Positions 11,001-15,402 of a stretch of DNA of 15,402 nt are shown piece by piece. Position 1 is the stretch's first letter. Each line of letters opens with the position of its first letter. The translations under genes and the position numbers were made by a program. Location: NCBI GenBank assembly GCA_000310025.1, contig FN649743.1:2170515-2185916 (forward strand). The letters are read 5' to 3'. The notes under the pieces were generated by a model. It saw only the letters and a list, made by a program, of their open reading frames with translations. It ran no database searches and was not told the origin of the DNA. This stretch comes from Ectocarpus siliculosus. Its lineage: Eukaryota; Sar; Phaeophyceae; Ectocarpales; Ectocarpaceae.

Positions 11001-13258
11001 GCCGCTTGAAAGGAGCACGCCGTTCTCGTGGAGGTCTCGTAGAACAGGGTGCCAAGAACGCGGCCCCTCAGAGGAGGATTGCGGCTGGAGATGATGCAAC
11101 GAGGCGTTTGCGACGAAAAGGAGTATGAGTGAAGGGAAGGGAGGGGGGGGGGGCGGAGGGAGGGGAGACAGACAGACAGACAGACAGGCAGATACAGAGA
11201 CATGCATAGGCACACACAGAGAGAAGGGTAGGAAATAGAGAGACAGACAGAATCAGAGACAGGCGGAGAGGGGAGGGAGGGAGGGAGGAATCAGACGCGC
11301 ATCCCATAGTACCCCACAATACTTGATCGAGGAGGTGGTCATGCGTGCAGCGCAGGGGGGGGGGCTTACGACACATCACCGTCGTCAACAAGCACGCAGC
11401 GACGAGGGGGTACACACCAACAAACAGCATCACAGTGGTCGTTACGTAGATACCAGCGCCAAAGTACGAGCCGCGGCAGACCCTGACGTCGGAGGCTAGC
11501 CGACAAGGCAAGCGGCGAGGGGGGTTCGTGCCGTCCGGGGCGAGACACGTCGCCCACGACAAACACCGACAACCTTTCAACCAAACACCGACAACCTTTC
11601 AACCAAACACCGACAACCTTTCAACCAAACACCGACAACCTTTCAACCAAACACCGACAACCTTTCAACCAAACACCGACAACCTTTCAACCAAACACCG
11701 ACAACCTTTCAACCAAACACCGACAACCTTTCAACCAAACGTGGGCTGGGGGTGACCTACCCACAAGCGACGGTCCAACCTTAGGTTTGCGGATTTTTCC
11801 GCAACCTCGCCAACGACGACTAATAACAACGTCGAACGCGGGTTTGGGGGCGCAATCAAGCGACGCTCTTCCTTCCTTACCTTAGCGTGGCGTCGTCGGA
11901 CTTGTCCGCGACCATCTCCTTCATCTTCCCGGCCACAGCGTACAGGAGTCCCAGCCCTTCGGTCGAGAACTGCGACACCGAGACCACGCTCTTGCCCTCC
12001 CACGACGCCTTGTCGGCGGTGAAGGTGGCCTGGTGTCTCGCGCGCGGACGTTGATCGTCGTTCGTTTGGTGTTTGCGTGTGTTTCATCAGACTACAGATT
12101 GCACGCCGCGGGTGGGGAGCAGGGAGGACTCGGTTTCTGGGAGATGGTTATCTGCTGCTTCGGAAGAAAGTAACGCGGAGAGTTGGCCTGAACGGGTTAC
12201 TTCGTGCCTGCTGTGCGCATTGCGTTTGTCGGCGCGTGTGTGCCGTGCCGTGAAAAGGGGCGGAAGGTATAGATGGGGTATGTAGCGTGCTGGGCAACGT
12301 TTGGCAAGCGCGTTTGGTACTCTCAACATGTCAACGAAACCCACCACGCTACATGTACATGCGCTTGCAAAGCATGTTACATGTACTGCTGTCGCGTGTG
12401 TACATGGATTTCCCATTTCGGTGACAAGTCGGCCACGAAATAACCCCCGCCGGAATACAGCAGTACCCAGGATCCGTTAGCCCCCCCCCCACCCCATTAC
12501 TAACGCAAACTTATGTACACAGCGATCCGTACCCCAAAAGGTGATCCACAGAATGGCTATTGGACAACGTCGTGTACCCCAACACTACCTTATGTCTCCC
12601 CGATAATAGTACCGCTGTATGCAAACAAATAGGAGCAGCACACATGGCGCCAGCGCGGACCAACCTCTTGTTGCTCGTGGCGGACCGCGGACCGCAAGTC
12701 GGCACATGTTACATACTCCATCGTATGCATCACGTGGGAGGAGCTCGCATAGCACGTGTAGGAAAGGATTCGCTACAGCAGCTCATTCTTGGCGATATCT
12801 GACCAGCAGCGCGACATTTCCACTCTGGACATCCCCCCGTAGCCTCACAGCCTCACCGTAAATGTACCTCCTGTCATTCTCGGTGTCTCTTCTGTACAGC
12901 AGTATGCTAAGAAAGTTTGATTTTTCAAACTGTGGACAGCTGTTGCTGAAAAGGGTGCTGTTCCTGATGGATCATGACCTCGTCGATGGCACTTATTGCT
13001 ACCACAGGAGTTCGTTGCAGTTCAACCAATTAAGAAAACCCATGATCAGAGGGCTGGGGTGCGGCCGGGCCATGCCATGGGACAGGAGAGCGGCTGGCTG
13101 GATTGCAACGTAGGCTTCCTGTGCCACGTTTGCTCACAGCAGGTACAGCAGTACACAAGGTACAAACTCACCATGTTTTCCTCTGCTCGTTTAGCTCGAT
13201 CCTTGGCAACCAAGTCCGACACCGGCGGTGCATCATAGAACCCAATTTCAGCAGGCAT
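5029..13258 (-). CDS. Aspartate carbamoyltransferase (ATCase), eight-exon gene, CAD-like clade
   Basis: Catalyses carbamoyl phosphate + L-aspartate to N-carbamoyl-L-aspartate, the second step of de novo UMP synthesis. Joined exons on the minus strand: 13258-13172, 12029-11881, 11066-10925, 9767-9555, 9142-9008, 8127-8011, 5889-5734, 5082-5029. Every junction keeps frame with GT...AG ends and gives 350 residues, near the family's roughly 310. Active-site motifs are all present: STRT (91-94) and R142, H170, Q173 in LRHP and GEHPTQ for carbamoyl phosphate; S117 and K121 of the mobile loop [19 protein letters not shown] with R209; TRVQKER with R271 and Q273 for aspartate; HPLPRVGEI (308-316). The closest remembered relatives are ATCase domains of animal CAD and yeast Ura2 ([17 protein letters not shown]-type and DPRAAYF...ENGMY motifs), yet no dihydroorotase or CPSase is attached. 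No regulatory-chain gene is visible. The modelled N-terminus lacks a signal or transit peptide, so a cytosolic enzyme is inferred. Product certain from family motifs; the first exon is the weakest part. Confidence 0.95.
5083..5733 (-). other. ATCase intron 7 (651 bp)
   Basis: GTGCGC donor to AACAG acceptor. Holds AAC/GTT-rich repeats near 5590-5730 and the degenerate copy of the exon 7 end at 5646-5667. Otherwise unremarkable. Confidence 0.9.
5646..5667 (-). repeat. Degenerate copy of the exon 7/intron 7 boundary
   Basis: Over about 22 positions this matches the exon 7 end and donor (5731-5752 region) at 18, and the four differences are all C/T transitions on the plus strand. Both copies are flanked on the same side by AAC-rich repeats. 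The copy keeps a GT at 5648-5647 (GGG|GTACG). Offset from the real donor is 85 bases. Confidence 0.6.
5734..5889 (-). CDS. ATCase exon 7 (residues 282-333)
   Basis: Starts after a pyrimidine-rich tract and CTGTGCAG, ends ATGGAG|GTGCGC, phase 0, 52 codons. Encodes [19 protein letters not shown] (the Pro-Leu pair whose backbone contacts substrate) and [12 protein letters not shown] degenerate copy of its 3' end lies 85 bases downstream in the next intron. Confidence 0.97.
6298..6437. repeat. Two degenerate 51-bp direct repeats, each followed by a GA tract
   Basis: 6298-6348 and 6387-6437 share TCCCGC..CAAGACT..CG.. and an exact GGTCAGCCGGCTAGC core followed by RCGGTCG. Starts are 89 bases apart and each copy is followed by a GAGAGA run, as if the unit plus its microsatellite was duplicated. 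Confidence 0.75.
6435..6482. repeat. GA then TA dinucleotide microsatellites
   Basis: A GA run of about eight units is followed by interrupted TA-rich repeats (ATATATATAC, CATATATATATATAC). Located inside ATCase intron 6. Confidence 0.9.
6491..6515. repeat. Doubled CGCTTCGCGG palindromic element
   Basis: CGCTTCGCGG occurs at 6491-6500 and 6506-6515, 15 bases apart. Each contains the hairpin-forming CGC-TTC-GCG. The block is an abrupt GC-rich island next to TA repeats. Confidence 0.7.
7966..7990. repeat. TA and GA microsatellite beside the exon 6 donor
   Basis: TATATATATA followed by GAGAGAGAGAGAGA, starting about 20 bases inside intron 6 from its donor at 8010. Confidence 0.9.
8011..8127 (-). 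CDS. ATCase exon 6 (residues 243-281)
   Basis: Starts after a T-rich tract and GTGAAG, ends CGAGAG|GTGAGT, phase 0, 39 codons. Encodes the [18 protein letters not shown] segment; R271 and Q273 belong to the aspartate-binding 230s loop. Confidence 0.96.
8143..8398. repeat. Pair of degenerate ~75-95 bp repeats
   Basis: Segments beginning at 8143 and 8303 share TTGGAAAAA..CACGCATCA, CATCAGGAAA.TTCAA and, further on, ATTGA.AA.ACGCA. The second copy carries an extra CAGCAT. Divergence suggests an old duplication. Confidence 0.5.
8706..8806. repeat. Imperfect tandem repeat, units of 48 and 44 bp
   Basis: Each unit starts GGGGCCYCC and contains TTACATACAATGGGTATGAT and GGGCATGATGC. Units start at 8706 and 8754, with a partial third start at 8798. 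The differences are one T insertion, substitutions and a few missing bases. Confidence 0.8.
9008..9142 (-). CDS. ATCase exon 5 (residues 198-242), aspartate-domain start
   Basis: Starts after TGTGCAG and ends GATGAG|GTGAGC, phase 0, 45 codons. Encodes [17 protein letters not shown], including R209, which contacts aspartate, then a CAD-like [12 protein letters not shown] segment. Confidence 0.97.
9143..9554 (-). other. ATCase intron 4 (412 bp)
   Basis: GTGCGG donor to TGTGCAG acceptor; A/T-rich on the plus strand with a weak AATCCATC...GATGGATT inverted repeat near 9417-9445. Nothing else seen. Confidence 0.9.
9555..9767 (-). CDS. ATCase exon 4 (residues 127-197), substrate-binding core
   Basis: Starts after GAGCAG and ends GGGAAG|GTGCGG, phase 0 at both ends, 71 codons. 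Contains [18 protein letters not shown] with R142 and [20 protein letters not shown] with H170 and Q173, all contacts to carbamoyl phosphate in the family. Confidence 0.97.
9768..10924 (-). other. ATCase intron 3 (1157 bp)
   Basis: GTGCGC donor to GAGCAG acceptor. Contains a pyrimidine-rich TCTC/TGTC tract near 9935-9995, three closely spaced GTGCTTC copies near 10357-10382, a 9-base G run at 10609-10617 and a short CAG repeat near 10673-10690. No exon-like segment. Confidence 0.9.
10925..11066 (-). CDS. ATCase exon 3 (residues 79-126), carbamoyl phosphate loop
   Basis: Begins after CTCTGAG with the third base of R79 and ends CTGGAG|GTGCGC, phase 0. It carries [12 protein letters not shown] (the STRT phosphate-binding loop) and [11 protein letters not shown] (the mobile loop that reaches into the neighbouring subunit's active site). 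The residue after STRT is Ala, where bacterial enzymes often have Arg and CAD has Ser. Confidence 0.97.
11168..11290. repeat. GACA tetranucleotide repeat and purine-rich tract
   Basis: About five GACA units near 11168-11187, followed by interrupted GACA/GAGA and GGGAGGGAGGGAGG-type sequence to about 11290. Purine-rich on the plus strand, so the pre-mRNA of ATCase is pyrimidine-rich here, upstream of nothing spliced. Confidence 0.85.
11560..11740. repeat. 22-bp minisatellite, 8.2 identical copies
   Basis: Eight perfect copies of a 22-bp unit (first copy 11560-11581, starting CAAACACCGACAACC and ending TTTCAAC) run to 11735, followed by five bases of a ninth. No substitution separates the copies, so the array is recent or kept homogeneous. 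Because 22 is not a multiple of 3 and the unit has no stop, all three plus frames stay open and give a spurious repetitive peptide. It lies within ATCase intron 2. Confidence 0.97.
11881..12029 (-). CDS. ATCase exon 2 (residues 30-79)
   Basis: Starts after CACCAG and ends CTAAG|GTAAGG in phase 2. It encodes [18 protein letters not shown] and then [18 protein letters not shown], the N-terminal helix region that precedes the carbamoyl phosphate loop in ATCases. R79 is completed across the intron. Confidence 0.9.
12030..13171 (-). other. ATCase intron 1 (1142 bp)
   Basis: GTGAGT donor to CACCAG acceptor, phase 0 on both sides. A further small in-phase exon cannot be excluded. Contains the inverted repeat at 12350-12385 and a C run at 12481-12490. 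Confidence 0.55.
12350..12385. repeat. Inverted repeat with ACATGTACATGC arms
   Basis: TACATGTACATGC (12350-12362) pairs with GCATGTTACATGTA (12372-12385) around a 9-nt loop, with one unpaired T. Each arm contains the self-complementary ACATGT. Confidence 0.65.
13172..13258 (-). CDS. ATCase exon 1 (candidate start exon, residues 1-29)
   Basis: ATG at 13258 in the context CTACCATGCC opens a 29-codon stretch beginning [16 protein letters not shown] and ending AEENM, directly followed by the strong donor GTGAGT (13171-13166). It ends in phase 0, matching exon 2. The peptide is charged and helical with no hydrophobic signal segment. The frame stays open upstream to 13624, but that extension looks non-coding. 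It could alternatively start another minus-strand gene; adjacency, strand and phase make ATCase the simplest reading. Confidence 0.55.
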
Positions 13259-14551
13259 GGTAGTGCGTGGTCCTCCGGGTAGCTCTATGCAGCATGCACT
13301 CTGTGCTGGCAGGTGGTGCGTGTGCTGCAGGCCGGCGGCTGGCTGGCTCGCTTTCATTGTCAAGGGGATGTCGCAGACTGCAACACAATATATACCATTT
13401 GGCGTACCCCCTTCTCGGCCCCCTCTGCCCTCTGCTGTTGAGCACAGTGAGTGCCCTCTGCTCTCAGACACTCTCCTTTGCTGCCACGGCCTACGCAGCA
13501 TCACCATGTACGGCCGGAAAGGAATTCCGACAGAGGTGGGTTGACGCACAGAGATTCCGTGTGTGCGATGCTCGTTCCCACCAACCCCATCGTTGCGCAA
13601 AATACTCTGTACATTGTAGCGCAATGATCAGCGGCAGGCGGCTTCTCCAAAATACTGTACACCCCCCTTCCGTCATGAGGTGCAAGTTGCTGCTCTCTGT
13701 GCTGCTGCTGTCGCGATGTGTAGTGGGCTGAGGGTACCATGTACTCGGCTTGCGAGTGTTAGCCGTGAGCAGGGTGACGGTCGTCCGCGTTCGGCTGACT
13801 GACCCAGGCACTTATTGGGATAGGATGTGCTGCTGGTGCCTTGTCTGCGGAGTTCTTCCGGTACCGCGGCAGCAACCCCGCTTGTACATGCTGTAGTTCA
13901 ACCTATGCTGGCTGCTGCTGCTGTTGGTTGTCGTGTTGTTGTGTGTTGTCGTGACATTAATTACGTAAAGACGCTGCCTTCAACTTCTGACATCCGTATT
14001 GGCCCAACTGACGAGGACAACTTCTGAAAAAGGTAGACTTCAGCAGTACACCCTTCACAGCACAGCAGTCCATATCAGAGAAAAGGTACAGCAGAGTGAA
14101 AACAACAGGCAACGAAGACTCGCTATTTAGCGACCAGGTCCAGCAATCAGGCCGTGGGTCTGAACGTCTTTAACCCCTTTACAATAAGACGCACATAATT
14201 TCCTGAAAATGGACGGATTGGATGATGCGAACAGTCCCAGCCCTGGGTGCAAGGGCAAAGCTACTCCCCATCTCTGGGTCGTCTCTTTCCCACAAGCCCT
14301 ACAGCAGTTGGCTGTCAAATGGCCTCTCGATAATCGAGGGGGCCGTTTGATAGTGATCAGTCTGAGTCCGCTATCCTGACCCCGAGTTCAGCTTGCTGGA
14401 ACACAACGTAAAAGAAAAAGCAGCACAATATTGTACGCAGGTTTTCCAAGTTAGCAAGCATACCGGATGAAGTATAGAATCGCCTAAGTTGGGGTTGGTG
14501 TTTTAGGGTTACGGTCTTGGCGTCATTTCAACCAACCAAGGCGAGAGTTCC
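13259..14551. other. Divergent intergenic region between ATCase and the PPPDE gene
   Basis: If the exon 1 call is right, this is the 5' flank of the minus-strand ATCase and the plus-strand PPPDE gene, so it should hold both promoters. No TATA-like element is convincing. The motif TACAGCAG or a close form recurs near 13143, 14040, 14087 and 14300. One strong hairpin lies at 14312-14353. No coding frame is convincing. Confidence 0.4.
14312..14353. repeat. Long hairpin (about 16-bp arms, 3-nt loop)
   Basis: CTGTCAAATGGCCTCTCGA is followed by TAA and then TCGAGGGGGCCGTTTGATAG; the arms pair along TCAAA-GGCC-CTCGA with one mismatch and one or two bulged bases. The near-symmetry of the outer ends (CTGTCAAA/TTTGATAG) resembles a short fold-back element or palindromic terminal repeat, but no target-site duplication is clear. 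Confidence 0.7.
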
Positions 14552-14596
14552 GTGGATCATGCTGTTCTAGCTCGGGGTCGGGGTGTGAACAAGAAA

Positions 14597-14773
14597 ATGG
14601 CAAAGGCCCAGCCTCGGTCAGACTCGCAGCACGCAGGTGACATGCCGGATGGACAAGGGAAATCGATCGAGAATTGGCGATCGATGCACAGAGCCTACAC
14701 CTGCTCCCACTGGACACCCACGAGGCCAGCCACAAAAACAAAACAAATCAAGGATGTGTTGGAAGTCTCTGCA
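14597..14773 (+). CDS. Candidate first exon of the PPPDE gene (speculative)
   Basis: An ATG at 14597 (another at 14552) opens a frame that reaches TCTGCA|GTGAGT at 14774 in phase 0, the phase the next exon needs. The implied intron, 14774-14914, is 141 bp, shorter than others in the window, and its frame has no stop, so retention is also possible. The peptide (MAKAQPRSDSQHAGDMP...) has no family similarity that I recognise; related proteins often have a short variable N-terminus. The real start may lie elsewhere upstream. Confidence 0.2.
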
Positions 14774-14914
14774 GTGAGTGGGAGAAGAGCCGGCGGGATG
14801 CTGGGCTTATTGTTTGAGTCTATTTTAAGCCCATACATGGACCTATTATCTGTGACGCCAGCTGGTGCTAATCTTTCGTTTCTTATTGCGCGCGTTTCTC
14901 TTTTGTCAAACAAG

Positions 14915-15062
14915 GTCACGTTGAACGTGTACGACCTGAGCCCCGTCAACGAGTTCGGGCACCCGATCGGGCTGGGGGTGTTCCACAGCGGGCTGGAGGT
15001 AGACGGACGCGAGTACACCTTCGCGGGAGGGGGCGGGATCTTCGACCATGAGCCCAGAAAAG
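14915..15062 (+). CDS. PPPDE/DeSI-type (DUF862) peptidase, one exon, partial gene
   Basis: The exon follows a CTAAT branch-like site, a T-rich tract and AAACAAG, and ends AGAAAAG|GTGCGT in phase 1. It encodes VTLNVYDLSPVNEF, then GLGVFHSGLEVDGREYTFAG and GIFDHEPRK. This is the N-terminal half of the PPPDE thiol peptidase fold (DeSI desumoylating/deubiquitinating-like proteins): the xVxLNVYDLSP strand, the HSG motif with the catalytic His, and the GREYTFAG and GIF segments all match. The partner catalytic Cys (in an NCNHF-type motif) would lie in a downstream exon, which is not found before the contig end. Substrates are unknown; animal relatives act on SUMO and ubiquitin conjugates. GC-rich codons match the ATCase exons. 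Confidence 0.85.
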
Positions 15063-15379
15063 GTGCGTGGCAGCATACGAACGAAGAGGCACCTATATAT
15101 TTAGGAAGAAAGTGCTTGATAAGAACGAGACGGCGCACGGTATGGTCCGTGTGTACCAAGCTTTGTTCCCTCTCGCTTGTTCTGCTGCCTCTCTGCCTCT
15201 CTGCCTCAATAAGGGCATGCCTGACATCCATCCACCCCCTCCATATATATATGCCTCTCTAGGCTAGACGAAACAACGACCCCCCCCCCCCGGGAACGAT
15301 TGACCATCGGTGATCGGTCAACGAACAATTGTCCGTCCTCCTCTCGAAGACGCGTGGTTAATGGTCTAACAACTAAACA
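15063..15379 (+). other. Start of PPPDE intron, no further exon seen
   Basis: Begins with GTGCGT. T/C-rich with CCTCTCTGCC repeats, a short TA tract at 15243-15252, a 12-base C run at 15280-15291 and a small imperfect hairpin (TTGACCATC...GATCGGTCAA) at 15300-15321. No frame continues the PPPDE domain. Confidence 0.6.
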
Positions 15380-15402
15380 CCCCCCCCCCCCCCCCCCCCT
15401 TT
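15380..15402. other. Contig end in poly-C
   Basis: Twenty C followed by TTT. With the homopolymer-stretched left end, this suggests assembly or read failure at a long C run and not a biological terminus. Confidence 0.8.

Larger units (their letters stand above)
11067..11880 (-). other. ATCase intron 2 (814 bp)
   Basis: GTAAGG donor to CTGAG acceptor. Contains the 22-bp minisatellite, a GACA tetranucleotide microsatellite and two long G runs (11143-11153 and 11355-11364). Confidence 0.9.

Noticed and set aside
11528-11755. Plus frame encoding a repetitive [12 protein letters not shown]-type peptide
   Set aside because: It is translation of the 22-bp minisatellite in an intron of the opposite-strand ATCase gene; all three frames are open for trivial reasons.
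12862-13113. Plus frame of 83 codons ([16 protein letters not shown]...)
   Set aside because: The hydrophobic start looks like a signal peptide, but there is no family similarity, and it lies antisense within ATCase intron 1 without splice partners.
1-15402. Integrated virus, transposase, CRISPR or other accessory system
   Set aside because: No transposase, integrase, reverse transcriptase, capsid or Cas-like motif was seen on either strand; the only regularly repeated unit is a tandem minisatellite without spacers.

Overview
The window looks like a complete contig from the nuclear genome of a multicellular or at least intron-rich eukaryote, most likely a brown alga (Ectocarpus-like stramenopile). 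Evidence for this: a gene split into small exons by seven introns of about 0.4-2.1 kb, splice donors of the type G|GTGCG and G|GTGAG, GC-rich exons set in repeat-rich noncoding DNA, an Ala/Gly/Glu-rich low-complexity protein, and neighbouring genes that alternate in strand. The organism is an inference; nothing in the sequence names it. Both ends are poor: about the first 415 bases are stretched homopolymers, and the last 23 bases are a C run plus TTT.

Layout, left to right. (1) 1-415: unreliable sequence. (2) 469-1924, plus strand: the last exon of a low-complexity, Ala-rich protein of unknown function, with its 5' part lost in the bad sequence. (3) 1925-5028: no gene seen; it should hold the 3' untranslated regions of two convergent genes plus a few hairpins. 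(4) 13258-5029, minus strand: an apparently complete eight-exon gene for aspartate carbamoyltransferase (ATCase), the second step of de novo pyrimidine synthesis, modelled as 350 residues with every major active-site motif present. Its introns carry an eight-copy 22-bp minisatellite, several degenerate duplications, microsatellites and G/C homopolymers. (5) 13259-14551: a divergent intergenic region with one clear hairpin. (6) 14915-15062, plus strand: one exon of a PPPDE/DeSI-type (DUF862) thiol peptidase, whose remainder lies beyond the contig end.

The genes do not form a pathway together; the arrangement is plus/minus/plus, with convergent 3' ends on the left and a divergent 5' region on the right. 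I see no virus, prokaryotic element, CRISPR array, tRNA or rRNA. The most informative result is the reconstructed ATCase: it is a stand-alone protein, but it resembles the ATCase domain of the animal/fungal CAD (URA2) multienzyme, and its modelled N-terminus has no visible plastid-targeting signal.
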